From Lentzea pudingi (lineage in GTDB: Bacteria > Actinomycetota > Actinomycetes > Mycobacteriales > Pseudonocardiaceae), in NCBI RefSeq assembly GCF_014646255.1, contig NZ_BMNC01000004.1, forward strand, positions 264,480 through 328,479: a stretch of 64,000 nucleotides of DNA. Direction: 5' to 3'. Positions 14,990 to 23,801 of the stretch are shown piece by piece. The position numbers were made by a program, and so were the translations under genes. The notes below the pieces were generated by a model that saw only the letters and a list, made by a program, of their open reading frames with translations, was not told where the DNA came from and made no database searches. The stretch's first letter is position 1, and each line of letters starts with the position of its first letter.

Positions 14990-15466
14990 CTAACCTATGG
15001 GGTAGAGGTGGCGGAGTCGGGTGCGGGCGTCGTCGGTGGTGAACTGCCAGTCGACTCCGCGCTGGTTGGTGTTGGTGGTGTGTTGCCAGGCGGTGAGTTC
15101 GGTGTTGAGGGTGTCGAGGTCGCTGATGCGGCGGTCGAGGCATTGCCGTGACAGTGCGGACAGTTCGATCTCGGCGATGTTGAGCCAGGATCCGTGTTTG
15201 GGGGTGTGGTGGATCTCCAGGCGCTGGGCCAGGGCGAAGGCCTCGCCGGGTTCGAAGGCCTCGTAGAGCGAGGCGATGCCGTGGGTGTTGAGGTTGTCCA
15301 TGACCAGCACCACGGTCTCGGCGTCGGGATAGTCCACGGTCAAGAGCTGTCTGACCTGCCCGGCCCAGTCGAGTTTGGTTCGCTGGGCCAGGGCGTGGAC
15401 ACGGCGCCAGCCTCGCAGGGGCTCGGCCCATACGAAGATCGCCGGACGGCCCGCCGACTACGAGCG
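14990..15466 (-). pseudogene. IS630-family transposase, 5'-truncated
   Basis: The minus-strand frame gives the C-terminal half of an IS630-type DDE transposase: G-R-P-A-I-F-V-W-A-E-P-L-R-G-W-R, D-W-A-G-Q-V-R-Q-L-L, the second catalytic Asp in V-L-V-M-D-N-L-N-T-H, and the catalytic Glu in K-H-G-S-W-L-N-I-A-E-I-E-L-S-A-L. The N-terminal helix-turn-helix and first Asp are missing: an in-frame stop lies just upstream of 15,466, where the sequence turns into unrelated DNA before the flavoprotein gene. It marks the right edge of the recognisable defence island. No terminal inverted repeats are evident. Confidence 0.85.
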
Positions 15467-15616
15467 TGCCTGGACCCGTACGTCACGACGATCGCGCTGG
15501 TTGACGGAGACTTTGCTGTGGGCCAGAAACCGGCCGGTGCTGGCGCGTGGGATCGTGCCTGTCGCCGCCCGCGCGCCATGGCTGTTCGCCGCCGCTGTCG
15601 ACCAGTTGGCACGCTG

Positions 15617-16765
15617 ATGCCGACGAACATCGAATGGGACGTGGTGGTCGTCGGGGCAGGGCCTGCGGGATCGACAGCCGCGCTCGCGGCGATGCGCGCG
15701 AATCCCGCAGCCCGAGTGCTGCTGCTGGACTCGGCATCTTTCCCGCGCGACAAGATCTGCGGCGACGGCGTCGCGCCCCACGCCTTGGACATCCTTGCCG
15801 GGCTAGGAGTGGACATCGCAGCACTCACGGCCGGTACCGCTGCGGTCCATCAACTACGTCTGACCTCACCGCGAGGTGCCACGGCCGCACGCCGGTTCAT
15901 TCGTCCGGCCTCGGTCGTGCCCCGCGCGCTACTCGACGCACGGCTCGTGCAGGCTGCCTGTGCCGCAGGCGCGCACCTGCGACAGCACCGGGTCCGCACA
16001 CTCACCCCCGTCAACGGAGGTGTCGACATCGACGGTGTGGCCTACGCCCGCACGGTCATCGGCGCCGACGGCGCGGAGTCGGTCATACGGCGGCAGTGTG
16101 GAGCCAACCGAGCACGGGCGGGCACCGTCGCCATCGCGCTGCGCGGGTACACGAACGCACAGCCGTGGCCCGCAGGGGAACAACGACTCGTCATGACCAC
16201 CGCACACTGGCCCGCGTATGCGTGGGTGTTCCCCGTCGGGGACGGCACTGCGAACGTCGGTTATGGCGAACTCATCCGCGGTGAGACGCCGACAAGAGCG
16301 CATTTGACGGAGCGCCTGCACCGACTGTTACCCGACTGCCCGCCCCTGGCGTTGCGCGGACACAAGCTGCCGCTGTCGACCGGCAGGCCCGAGGTCGGCC
16401 ACGGCCGCGTCCTTCTAGCAGGCGACGCCGCATCGCTGATCAATCCGCTCACCGGCGAAGGCATCTACTACGCCGTCCTGTCCGGATTTCTCGCCGGCAC
16501 CGCCGCACTGACAGCCGACCCCGGCGACCGGTACCGCAGAGCGCTGCGCCATCACCTGGGCACACACCTGCGGCACACCGACGCAGTCGCCCGGCTCATT
16601 CGCGCGCCCTGGCTCGTCGACCTTGCGACCACTACCGCACGTGACCACCAACGCGCGTTCGACAACCTCGTCGAGATCGGACTCGGAGCGGGCACCGTCA
16701 GCCCCGCCCTCGTAACGGCGATGCTCGCCACCCTCGTTCGCCATCCGCGTCGCAGGGATACCTGA
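15617..16765 (+). CDS. Geranylgeranyl-reductase-family FAD flavoprotein
   Basis: The protein has 382 residues. The FAD-binding N-terminus has V-V-V-V-G-A-G-P-A-G-S-T-A-A, then D-S-A-S-F-P-R-D-K-I-C-G-D-G-V-A-P, the block that marks the geranylgeranyl reductase/PHBH-like family, G-A-D-G-A-E-S at 150, and a second FAD block G-D-A-A-S-L-I-N-P-L-T-G-E-G-I-Y-Y. These enzymes reduce isoprenoid double bonds (menaquinone, lipid or carotenoid chains) or halogenate/oxidise related substrates. No isoprenoid genes are nearby, and the gene stands alone beside a broken IS630 copy. The start ATG 15617 has no strong ribosome site. Confidence 0.8.
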   Translation: MPTNIEWDVVVVGAGPAGSTAALAAMRANPAARVLLLDSASFPRDKICGDGVAPHALDILAGLGVDIAALTAGTAAVHQLRLTSPRGATAARRFIRPASVVPRALLDARLVQAACAAGAHLRQHRVRTLTPVNGGVDIDGVAYARTVIGADGAESVIRRQCGANRARAGTVAIALRGYTNAQPWPAGEQRLVMTTAHWPAYAWVFPVGDGTANVGYGELIRGETPTRAHLTERLHRLLPDCPPLALRGHKLPLSTGRPEVGHGRVLLAGDAASLINPLTGEGIYYAVLSGFLAGTAALTADPGDRYRRALRHHLGTHLRHTDAVARLIRAPWLVDLATTTARDHQRAFDNLVEIGLGAGTVSPALVTAMLATLVRHPRRRDT

Positions 16766-16804
16766 ACTGCCTCCGCAGGCTGCATGCTGAACTACCGATG
16801 ATCG

Positions 16805-17752
16805 TCATGCAGGCTTCACTTCCGCCAGGTGCTCGTCGAGCCAGGTACGGAAGTTCTTGAGCCGCGGATTGAGAGAACGCACGACATCAAGGTCACGGGA
16901 ACCGACGAAATCGTGCTCGCCCTCGGTGTAGAACTGGAACATGTTGCCCATCTCGTCGCTGGCGGGGAGATCTGCCGCGCGCACCTGGTCGTGCGGGACC
17001 GGGTAGTAGGTCACCGGCTCACCCAGCGCGTCAGCGAACGCCTCGGCGTACTGCGCGCCGGTCAGGTGCTCGCCCGCGATGCTCACGGTCTTGTCACGGT
17101 AGGTGTCCCCGGCCAGGAACACGCCATAGGCGGTACGACCGATGTCCTCGGACGCGATGCCCGGCAGCGCGGCCTGCCCGATCGGCAGCGCCAGCACCAA
17201 CGCGCCGTTCTCGTCACGCCGCGGTGCGAAGCCGGTGATGAAGTTGTCCCAATAGAAGGTGGTGCGCAGGAAGGTCGTCGGGACACGCGACTTGCGGAAG
17301 AACTCATCCGCCTCGGCCTTCGCGTCGAAATGCGGCACCGAGTATCGCTCCTGCAGCACCGGCACCCGCTTGTCGGACAACGGCAGAACCTTCCGCGTGT
17401 CCTCCAGCGTCGACCAGACGACATGCGCCGGGCCCGCTGCCGCCACTGCGCGCGCGGCCCGCGCGGCCTGTGCCAACTCGACATCAGCGGAAAAGCTGTC
17501 CCAGAAGTTCGTGACGACGAAGACGCCGTACGCGCCTTCGAACGCCGCTCGCAGCGAGTCCTCATCCTCCAAGCTGGCCTCCACCACCTCGGCGCCGCGC
17601 TCGGCGAGCGCGACAGCCTTCGGTGCCGTAGCGCTGCGCGTGATCGCCCGAGCCTGGAAGCTGCCGTCGAGGTCGTTCAGGATGGCGTCGACCACGCCTC
17701 CGCCCTGCGCCCCCGTCGCGCCGAGTACCGCGATGATCTTCTTGTCGCTCAC
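16805..17752 (-). CDS. NmrA-family NAD(P)-binding protein
   Basis: The protein has 315 residues from GTG 17752 behind GAGGAGA. It starts with a Rossmann motif G-A-T-G-A-Q-G-G-G-V-V and has I-T-R-S at the strand-2 end where NmrA proteins bind NADP. It also has V-F-V-V-T-N-F-W near residue 80 and a substrate-domain T-F-L-R-T-T-F-Y-W-D-N-F. NmrA/HSCARG-like members act as redox sensors or quinone/aldehyde reductases. It diverges from the MarR gene at 17,897 around a perfect inverted repeat, so repression by that MarR is likely. Confidence 0.85.
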   Translation of the reverse strand: MSDKKIIAVLGATGAQGGGVVDAILNDLDGSFQARAITRSATAPKAVALAERGAEVVEASLEDEDSLRAAFEGAYGVFVVTNFWDSFSADVELAQAARAARAVAAAGPAHVVWSTLEDTRKVLPLSDKRVPVLQERYSVPHFDAKAEADEFFRKSRVPTTFLRTTFYWDNFITGFAPRRDENGALVLALPIGQAALPGIASEDIGRTAYGVFLAGDTYRDKTVSIAGEHLTGAQYAEAFADALGEPVTYYPVPHDQVRAADLPASDEMGNMFQFYTEGEHDFVGSRDLDVVRSLNPRLKNFRTWLDEHLAEVKPA

Positions 17753-17780
17753 CGTGTCTCCTCTACCGTCTGCCTTTTCG

Positions 17781-17810
17781 CCAACTTACCTAGTTGAACA
17801 GGTAAGTTGG
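17781..17810. promoter_or_regulatory. MarR-type operator, perfect 11-bp inverted repeat
   Basis: CCAACTTACCT (17781-17791) and AGGTAAGTTGG (17800-17810) are exact inverted repeats separated by 8 bp. The site lies between the divergent NmrA and MarR genes, 29 bp upstream of the NmrA start. The MarR protein at 17,897 is the obvious ligand. Confidence 0.8.
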
Positions 17811-17896
17811 CCCGGAGATTCCAGAGGGCGGTGTGAGCTGGGTCATGACGGTCGGGTCGTTGAGCTCGAATCTTTGCGAGCAGGGACCATGGAGGG

Positions 17897-18382
17897 ATGT
17901 CAGGACAGCAGGGTGGGCGGACGAGTCCAAGCGCTGCCGAGAGCGGCCCGGTGAGTTATCAGTTGTTTCGCGCGGTGCGACTGCACAGGATGCTGGCGGC
18001 TCGTCTGCTGCGTGATCTGGGCCTGCATCTCGGCCAGGAGCTGTTGCTGATGCATTTGTGGGACTCCGGCCCGGTGCGCCAGAGCGAACTGATCGCGGTG
18101 CTCGACTCCGACTCGCCGACCATCACTCGGATGGTGCAGCGGCTCGGGAAGGCCGGCCTGATCGAGCAGGTGCCCGATCCCACCGATGGACGCGCAAGCC
18201 TGGTGTCCGCCACCTCCGCGAGCCACACCTTGCGCCCAGAAGTCGAGCGCATGTGGCGCGCTCTGGAGGCAGCGACCATCGGAGGCCTCACCGACTCCGA
18301 TCTCTCTGCCACGCTCCGCACCTTGAACCAAGTCGAAGCCAACCTCACGACCGCCTTGGCCCACACCCGACCCGCGACGTAG
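17897..18382 (+). CDS. MarR-family transcriptional regulator
   Basis: The protein has 161 residues with a winged helix: R-Q-S-E-L-I-A-V-L-D-S-D-S-P-T-I-T-R-M-V-Q-R-L at the recognition helix and D-P-T-D-G-R-A-S-L-V in the wing. Helices for dimerisation flank the domain. The tight GGAGGG before ATG 17897 leaves the start open, and a GTG at 17951 is an alternative. It probably controls itself and the divergent NmrA gene through the 17,781-17,810 palindrome. No redox cysteine is evident near the N-terminus, so the inducer cannot be guessed. Confidence 0.85.
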   Translation: MSGQQGGRTSPSAAESGPVSYQLFRAVRLHRMLAARLLRDLGLHLGQELLLMHLWDSGPVRQSELIAVLDSDSPTITRMVQRLGKAGLIEQVPDPTDGRASLVSATSASHTLRPEVERMWRALEAATIGGLTDSDLSATLRTLNQVEANLTTALAHTRPAT

Positions 18383-18643
18383 AGATCACTGCCGCTGTCA
18401 CAACTGCGCCACTGACTGCTCCTGTGCGCAGCAATGACATGTGGCTGTCAGAGACCTCGAGTCTCCGTTGCGATGATCGCAGCGTGCAGCCTGACAAGTC
18501 GCGCTCGGGCGCAGGTCGCCGCACCCGACCACAGGGCTCGTGCGGCAAGGCCTATGCCCGTGACGCCTGCCGGACACGGGCTTTCGATCACCTGAGCGCG
18601 TGTCCCGTCGGGTCGGTTCACGTGCGAGGAAGGGCAGCAGCGT

Positions 18644-19132
18644 TCAATTGGCCGGCGGCGGGCTGGGTTTGCGCCCAGGTGGTCCGTGCCGGTCGACCTC
18701 ATCCGCGAAGCGAGTGAGCAGGGCGGCCAGATGTGCGACATCGTCCTGTGGCCACTGGTGCAAGGTCTCGGTGAGCCAGGTGAGCCGGAAGCCGGTGGCG
18801 CGTTGTCTGGTGTGGCGCCCGCTTTCGGTGAGCACGACCCTGGTCCTTCGGGCGTCAGCGGGTGAGGGTTCGCGTCGCACCAGTCCGGCCTTGGCGGCGC
18901 GGTCGACGAGGCGGCTGGCGGTCGAGTGCTCGGTGTCGGTGAACGCGGCGATGTCGCGGATCGTGGTGTCCTCGCCGGCCTCTGTTCCACGCGCGCACGC
19001 CTCGATCACCAAGATGCTGGACATGTCCACGGCGACGCCGCCGTCGTCGATGCTCGACCGCGGTGCACTCCACAGCCTGCGCAGTCTGACCAGAGCCCGG
19101 TCGAGGTCGTCCAGGGATCGCTCACCCGTCAT
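18644..19132 (-). CDS. MarR-family transcriptional regulator, probably autoregulated
   Basis: The protein has 162 residues. The winged helix includes T-I-R-D-I-A-A-F-T-D-T-E-H-S-T-A-S-R-L-V-D-R-A-A-K and the wing S-P-A-D-A-R-R-T-R-V-V-L. Its ATG at 19132 sits inside an inverted repeat, CATGTA-N7-TACATG, so the protein would bind over its own start. It diverges from an operon of NAD(P)-binding and MDR enzymes. The gap to the previous MarR gene (18,383-18,643) holds nothing I recognise. Confidence 0.85.
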   Translation of the reverse strand: MTGERSLDDLDRALVRLRRLWSAPRSSIDDGGVAVDMSSILVIEACARGTEAGEDTTIRDIAAFTDTEHSTASRLVDRAAKAGLVRREPSPADARRTRVVLTESGRHTRQRATGFRLTWLTETLHQWPQDDVAHLAALLTRFADEVDRHGPPGRKPSPPPAN

Positions 19133-19148
19133 GTATGTATGGTACATG
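19130..19148. promoter_or_regulatory. MarR operator overlapping a start codon
   Basis: CATGTA (19130-19135) and TACATG (19143-19148) form a 6-7-6 inverted repeat covering the ATG of the leftward MarR gene and the upstream region of the rightward operon at 19,182. The symmetry and location fit a MarR autoregulatory site. Confidence 0.7.
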
Positions 19149-19181
19149 TAATGGAGTGAGGGTGATCGGCGGAGGTGCTCG

Positions 19182-19802
19182 ATGAGGATCGTGGTCTTGG
19201 GTGCGGCGGGCCGCACCGGACGTGTGACCGTGGCGGAGTTGCTGCGCAGAGGGCATGAACTCGTGGCGGTGGTGCGTGATCCCGAGCGAGCTGGGTTGCC
19301 CGGTGAGGTGACGCTCGTCGTGGGTGATGTGCGGAGCGCGGAAGTGCTGGAGCAGGCGGTGCCGGGGGCGGACGCCGTGGTGTCGGCGCTCGGGCCGGGT
19401 CCCGACGCGCCCCGGTTGCACGGCGAGGTCGCCCCGGTGCTGCGGGCGGTCATGGCCAAGCACAACGTGCGCCGCTACGTCGGTGTCAGCGGCGCAGGGC
19501 TCACGGTTCCCGGTGATCGCAAGAGTGTCCGCGACCGGGTCTTCTCGGCGCTGATGTCCCGGTTGCCGATGGTGCTGGACAAGGCTGCCGAGTACCAGGT
19601 GTGGGCAGGCAGCGGGATCCGGTGGACGCTGGTGCGGCCGCCGCGGCTGAACGACGAACCCGCCGAGGGCCGCGTGGAGCACCACGCGCACGCCTCTCCG
19701 CGGCGCACCGCGCTCAGCCGCGCCGATCTCGCTCTGTTCCTCGTCGACGTGACCGAGGACGATCTCTACCTCGAGCAGGCACCGCTGGTGGCGGCGCGGT
19801 GA
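19182..19802 (+). CDS. NAD(P)H-binding protein (atypical SDR/NmrA-like)
   Basis: The protein has 206 residues. The Rossmann start is V-L-G-A-A-G-R-T-G-R-V-T, with V-V-R-D-P-E-R at the dinucleotide edge and a mid-protein S-A-L-G-P-G-P. Y-V-G-V-S-G-A-G follows, then W-T-L-V-R-P-P-R-L. It belongs to the BVR-B/YwnB-like group of short NAD(P)-binding proteins. It leads a three-gene operon: its stop overlaps the GTG of the quinone oxidoreductase gene. Regulation by the divergent MarR is likely. Confidence 0.85.
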   Translation: MRIVVLGAAGRTGRVTVAELLRRGHELVAVVRDPERAGLPGEVTLVVGDVRSAEVLEQAVPGADAVVSALGPGPDAPRLHGEVAPVLRAVMAKHNVRRYVGVSGAGLTVPGDRKSVRDRVFSALMSRLPMVLDKAAEYQVWAGSGIRWTLVRPPRLNDEPAEGRVEHHAHASPRRTALSRADLALFLVDVTEDDLYLEQAPLVAAR

Positions 19803-20749
19803 AGGCCGTTGTGCTGCAAGGCCGCGGCGGCCCGGAGGTCCTCGCATGTGCCGAGGTGCCCGACCTCGGTGCGCCCCGCGGCGACGAGGTCCTCGTCAGG
19901 GTGCGGGCCAGCAGTGTCAACGGCACGGATCTGGGTCTGCGCCGAGGTGGGGTGCCGGTCCCGTGGATGCGGCGCGGGGGCTTCGTGCCGGGATTCGACC
20001 TCGCCGGCACGGTCGTCGCATGCGGACCGACGGTGACTGCTTTCGCCCCTGGTGATGAGGTGGTGGCGCTGCTCGGTCACCGCGGCGGAGGGCAGGCCGA
20101 GTACGCGCTGGTCCGTCAGGACCGGGCGGTGCTCGCTCCGCGCGGTGTCCCTGCCGCCGAGGCGGCGGCGGTGCCGCTGGCCGGTTTGACCGCGTTGCAG
20201 GCGCTGTACCGCCGAGCCCATCTGCACCGGCGGCCTGGCGCACGGGTGCTCGTGATCGGCGGAAGTGGTGGCATCGGCGTGTTCGCCGTACAGCTGGCGG
20301 CACTGGCCGGCGCACACGTGACAGCCACCGCCTCCATGGTCAAACGCGACCTCGTCGCATCCCTCGGCGCCCATGACGTGCTCGCTCCCGACGAGATCCG
20401 AGGCACCTACGACGTCGTGCTCGACACCCCCGGCGTACTGCCGGCGTCAGCGGCGCACCGCCTGCTGGGCTCAGGTGGCCTCATGGTGTCCACGCGGCCG
20501 GCGAGTGCCCAGGCCGTGCGGGGACTGCTCACCTCGGCGCTGGGCGGTCCCGGCTATTCCGTGGTGGCTACCTCGGCGAGACCCACGGACTTATCCAGGC
20601 TCGTGCGGCTCGTCGAGGACGGTGCCCTGCGGGTTCCCGTCGACCGGGTGTTCCCGCTCAGCGAGGCCTCGCACGCCCACGCGCATCTGGACAGCGGCAC
20701 GAGCACGGGGAAAGTCGTTCTCGCCGTCGCAGAGGAGCCGGTGCCATGA
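19799..20749 (+). CDS. Quinone-oxidoreductase-like MDR enzyme
   Basis: The protein has 316 residues from GTG 19799 (GTGA overlap). It is a medium-chain dehydrogenase fold without structural-zinc cysteines: G-R-G-G-P-E-V-L at the start, S-S-V-N-G-T-D, G-F-V-P-G-F-D-L-A-G-T-V, then the NADPH motif V-I-G-G-S-G-G-I-G-V-F-A-V-Q-L near residue 155. It ends G-K-V-V-L-A-V. The predicted activity is NADPH-dependent reduction of quinones or enones. Its stop overlaps the next gene by ATGA. Confidence 0.85.
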   Translation: MKAVVLQGRGGPEVLACAEVPDLGAPRGDEVLVRVRASSVNGTDLGLRRGGVPVPWMRRGGFVPGFDLAGTVVACGPTVTAFAPGDEVVALLGHRGGGQAEYALVRQDRAVLAPRGVPAAEAAAVPLAGLTALQALYRRAHLHRRPGARVLVIGGSGGIGVFAVQLAALAGAHVTATASMVKRDLVASLGAHDVLAPDEIRGTYDVVLDTPGVLPASAAHRLLGSGGLMVSTRPASAQAVRGLLTSALGGPGYSVVATSARPTDLSRLVRLVEDGALRVPVDRVFPLSEASHAHAHLDSGTSTGKVVLAVAEEPVP

Positions 20750-21609
20750 TTCTGATCACCGGCCCGTCAGGCAACGTCGGCGCTGAACTCGTCGCCCTGC
20801 TCGACCAGCACCCCGGCGTGCCGCGGCGCATCGCGAGCAGGCATCCTGTGCCCCATCGAGCCGATCACGCCCGCCTGGACTTCGCCGACCGAACCACGTG
20901 GACGAACGCACTGTCCGGTGTGGACACCTTGTTCTTGCTCTTCCCGTTGCCCGGCAACAAGGCAGCCCGCGAGCGGATCATCCCGTTCGTCGAGGCAGCG
21001 GCCCGAGCGGGATGCCGGCACGTCGTCTACGTATCGGTGTTCGGCGCGGACCGTCTCACCTTCCTCCCGCATCACAAGGTGGAGAAAGCGATTCAGGCCA
21101 GCGGCATGACCTGGACCGTACTGCGCTGCTCGTTCTTCATGCAGAACCTGCACCGCGCTGTGTCCACCCACGGCATCGACATCGTCGAGCACGGCGAACT
21201 GTTCGTCCCAGCGGGCAAAGGACGGACAACGTTCTTGGACGCGCGGGACGCCTCAGCCGTCGCACTCGACGCCCTGCTGCACCCTGATCGCCACCGCGAC
21301 ACCGTCCACCACCTCACCGGCGGACAAGCACTCGGCATGTCCGACGTCGCCGCCGAACTAGGTGTCGCACTGGGCCGGACGATTCGCTACACCCGCCCCG
21401 GCCTGATCCGGTTCACCATCCGGCTGCGGCGCCGCGGAGTCGGTTGGGACAGCATCGGCTTCATGGCCGCGGTCTACACCGCGACGCGGCTCGGCCTCAA
21501 CCAGCCGGCCACGGACGAGGTGAGGACGTTGCTGGGCGAAGAGCCCACCCCACTGCGGCGCTTCCTCGACGACTCGGCCTGGCGCTGGCGAGACCGGCGA
21601 TGGACCTGA
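20746..21609 (+). CDS. NmrA-like NAD(P)H-binding protein
   Basis: The protein has 287 residues, coupled to the MDR gene. It begins I-L-I-T-G-P-S-G-N-V-G-A-E-L-V and has L-F-L-L-F-P-L-P, H-V-V-Y-V-S-V-F-G-A-D and W-T-V-L-R-C-S-F-F-M-Q-N-L, all typical of NmrA/QOR2-type reductases. The C-terminal 60 residues are basic (R-F-T-I-R-L-R-R-R-G) and end in Trp/Arg-rich sequence. It probably works with the two upstream enzymes on the same electrophile or quinone stress. Confidence 0.85.
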   Translation: MILITGPSGNVGAELVALLDQHPGVPRRIASRHPVPHRADHARLDFADRTTWTNALSGVDTLFLLFPLPGNKAARERIIPFVEAAARAGCRHVVYVSVFGADRLTFLPHHKVEKAIQASGMTWTVLRCSFFMQNLHRAVSTHGIDIVEHGELFVPAGKGRTTFLDARDASAVALDALLHPDRHRDTVHHLTGGQALGMSDVAAELGVALGRTIRYTRPGLIRFTIRLRRRGVGWDSIGFMAAVYTATRLGLNQPATDEVRTLLGEEPTPLRRFLDDSAWRWRDRRWT

Positions 21610-21617
21610 CTCACTAA

Positions 21618-21631
21618 ACCGTCCGGACGGT
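21618..21631. promoter_or_regulatory. TetR operator, 14-bp perfect palindrome
   Basis: ACCGTCCGGACGGT is a perfect 14-bp palindrome 12 bp upstream of the TetR start at 21,644. Palindromes of this form with a CCGG core are typical TetR binding sites, so the site should mediate autorepression of the TetR/GAP pair. Confidence 0.8.
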
Positions 21632-21643
21632 ACAGTAGAGGGC

Positions 21644-22162
21644 ATGGCTGACACCCGTGACCAGATCCTCGACGCGGCCGAGCGGCTGCTGATCGCCGGC
21701 AAGGTGCCCCCGCCTCTGCACGCCGTGGCGGAGGAAGCCGGTGTGAGCAAAGGCGGTGTGCTCTACCACTTCACGACCGCGACGCTGCTGCACGGCGTCG
21801 TGCAACGTGCGGTCCGACTGGCCGACGAGCGGCTCACGGCGGCCGCCGCCCAGGGCGCGATGGCCGCCGCGTGGTTGCGGCTGTCGGTGCCCGACGACCA
21901 GGAACGGCGTCTGTTCCAGGCGATGCTGTCGATGGTGAAGGTGACCGCGGTGGGGGACCTCGACCTGCCCGCGGAGGTGGGGGAGGCCATCGAGCGCTGG
22001 GACCGCATGCTGGAAGCGGAGCTCGGTGATCCGGTCCGCGCTCGCGTGGTCCGCCTGGTCGGAGACGGGTTGTTGTTCACCGCGCTCACCGCGCAGCCGC
22101 CCGGCGCGGCCGACGTCGACGCTCTCGTCGCCCACTTCGGACTGCCGCTGGGCGTCGAATGA
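21644..22162 (+). CDS. TetR-family transcriptional regulator
   Basis: The protein has 172 residues. The N-terminal helix-turn-helix reads T-R-D-Q-I-L-D-A-A-E-R-L-L, then V-A-E-E-A-G-V-S-K-G-G-V-L-Y-H-F. This is the variant that usually carries a TetR_C_37-like ligand domain. Its stop overlaps the start of the membrane-protein gene (ATGA), so regulator and transporter form one operon behind the palindrome at 21,618. Confidence 0.88.
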   Translation: MADTRDQILDAAERLLIAGKVPPPLHAVAEEAGVSKGGVLYHFTTATLLHGVVQRAVRLADERLTAAAAQGAMAAAWLRLSVPDDQERRLFQAMLSMVKVTAVGDLDLPAEVGEAIERWDRMLEAELGDPVRARVVRLVGDGLLFTALTAQPPGAADVDALVAHFGLPLGVE

Positions 22163-22824
22163 GTCCCGTGCTGCTCGCGGGCATCGTGGGACTGGCGTTG
22201 CTGGACGCGCTGAACCCGGCGACGATCGCCGGTGTCGCGTTGCTCCTGCTCGCCCCGTTGCGCCGACCGGTGACCGCCGCGGTGCTGTTCGCGCTGGGCG
22301 CTTACGCCGCGGTGTTCGCGCTCGGCGTCGTGCTCCTGCTCGGTGCCGACGTCGCAGCGGGTGTCATCACCGACGCGATGGCGTGGTTGCGCCGTGCGGC
22401 GCTGCTGCTCGGGGCTGGCTCACTGGCGGTGGCGGGTGTGCGCCGCTTTCGCACACGTACCCGCACTGCTGTCGTGCTGCCGTCGTGGGTCTCGGTGCGG
22501 ACCGCGGTGCCACTGGGTGTCGTGGTCACAGGCGCGGACCTGCCCAACGCCTTCCCGTACTTCCCGGCCGTCGAGCGACTGGTCACCGCCGGCGTCCACA
22601 CAGGACAGGCGCTGCTCGTCCTGGCCGGCTACGCGCTGATCTACTGCCTGCCATGCCTCGTCCTCATCGTGCTGGGCGCGGCTTTCGGCGGACGAGTGCA
22701 TGCCCGGCTCGCCGGCCTGTACGCCCGACTCGGTGCCGAAAAGGTCCTGCCGGCGAACGCCGCACTGGCCGTGCTGTGGCTTCTGCTCGCCTGTTGCGTC
22801 GTGGTACTTGCCTTCCTTTGGTGA
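22159..22824 (+). CDS. GAP/LysE-like integral membrane protein
   Basis: The protein has 221 residues and about six predicted hydrophobic segments. It opens L-A-G-I-V-G-L-A-L-L-D-A-L-N-P-A-T-I, a D-A-L-N-P motif at the end of helix 1 seen in GAP-family and CcdA/LysE-type exporters. A central R-R-F-R-T-R-T-R loop and V-T-G-A-D-L-P-N-A-F-P-Y follow. It is co-translated with the TetR regulator and so is probably a small-molecule or lipid-related exporter induced by the TetR ligand. Confidence 0.75.
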   Translation: MSPVLLAGIVGLALLDALNPATIAGVALLLLAPLRRPVTAAVLFALGAYAAVFALGVVLLLGADVAAGVITDAMAWLRRAALLLGAGSLAVAGVRRFRTRTRTAVVLPSWVSVRTAVPLGVVVTGADLPNAFPYFPAVERLVTAGVHTGQALLVLAGYALIYCLPCLVLIVLGAAFGGRVHARLAGLYARLGAEKVLPANAALAVLWLLLACCVVVLAFLW

Positions 22825-23210
22825 GCTGACGCGGAGATCGACGCGCAGGAAGGCCCGCTGGAGAAGGCCACTGCGGGCCACGACCCGCCGGATCGCGGAG
22901 CTGGGACGGAGACAGCGACGTCTCGCCAGCGGTCTGGCCCGGTTCTGGCGGGACACCCCCTCCGGCGGCTGGCCCGAACCGCGCTCGATCAGGACATCGC
23001 CCATCGCGCGACGTACATCGCCGCCCATGGCGTCGGCAGGCGTTCGGAGCACTCCACCACGGCCTCGATCGGACCGGCGACGCGGTCACCCTCGCCGAGT
23101 CGTCGGATGGCGAATCGATGTCACCGGCTGGAAGCTGGTCCTCGTTCCCGGCGTGCTCTGTGGGTCCGACGTCATCATCCAGGTCGACACCGTTGCCATT
23201 CCTTCGCGGT
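22825..23210. other. Gene-free stretch between convergent genes
   Basis: Open frames exist on the plus strand but none has family-like sequence, a ribosome site or a consistent frame. No clear terminator hairpin was found. It may contain a relic too decayed to identify. Confidence 0.35.
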
Positions 23211-23786
23211 TCACCCTCTGCCGCCCCAGGCTGACACGATCGTGCGTAGCTCGGTGGCCGTCTCGGCGATCAGGTCGGCGAGCGAGGCGTCGCTGCCGGG
23301 TGCGACCCAGCGGGCGTATGCAACCCGGAAGACCGTGATACCGGACTCGGCGGCCAGGGTGGCCGTGGTTTCGTGGAGGCCCTTGGCGCGCAGAGTGGTG
23401 GCGACCGCGGCCGCCAGCGAACCGATCTTGCGTAGCTCACGCTCTTGCAGTTCTGGACTGGCCTCGATGATGGAGTGCCGCACTCGGATCAGATCGAGGC
23501 GATCGGCGAACATCACCTGCGCGACCCGGCGGAAGGCGGTGATGACCGCCTCGAAGGGGTCGGCGTCGGTGTCGGTCACTGCCCTCACCAGGATTTCCTC
23601 CAGGTGCCCACTGCCGCTGAAGAGTGCCTCGCGCTTGTCGCCGAAGAGTCGGTAAAAGGTGCGCTTGTCGAGGCCGGCGCGGGCGGCGATGTCGGTGACC
23701 GTGGTCTGGTCGAACCCGCGCTCGCCGAACAGCTCCAAGGCGGCCGCCTCCAAGCGGCCGCGTGCGTCTGGTTGCCAGCGGGCCAT
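23211..23786 (-). CDS. TetR-family transcriptional regulator
   Basis: The protein has 191 residues. The helix-turn-helix reads A-A-L-E-L-F-G-E-R-G-F-D-Q-T-T-V-T-D-I-A-A-R-A-G-L and then R-T-F-Y-R-L-F-G-D-K-R. The C-terminal half resembles the MftR/RutR-like ligand domain. Three copies of a GATGTC-type inverted repeat lie immediately upstream and extend toward the divergent gene at 23,909, so it probably represses both directions. Confidence 0.88.
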   Translation of the reverse strand: MARWQPDARGRLEAAALELFGERGFDQTTVTDIAARAGLDKRTFYRLFGDKREALFSGSGHLEEILVRAVTDTDADPFEAVITAFRRVAQVMFADRLDLIRVRHSIIEASPELQERELRKIGSLAAAVATTLRAKGLHETTATLAAESGITVFRVAYARWVAPGSDASLADLIAETATELRTIVSAWGGRG

Positions 23787-23801
23787 GTGGGGATGGTATC
23801 T

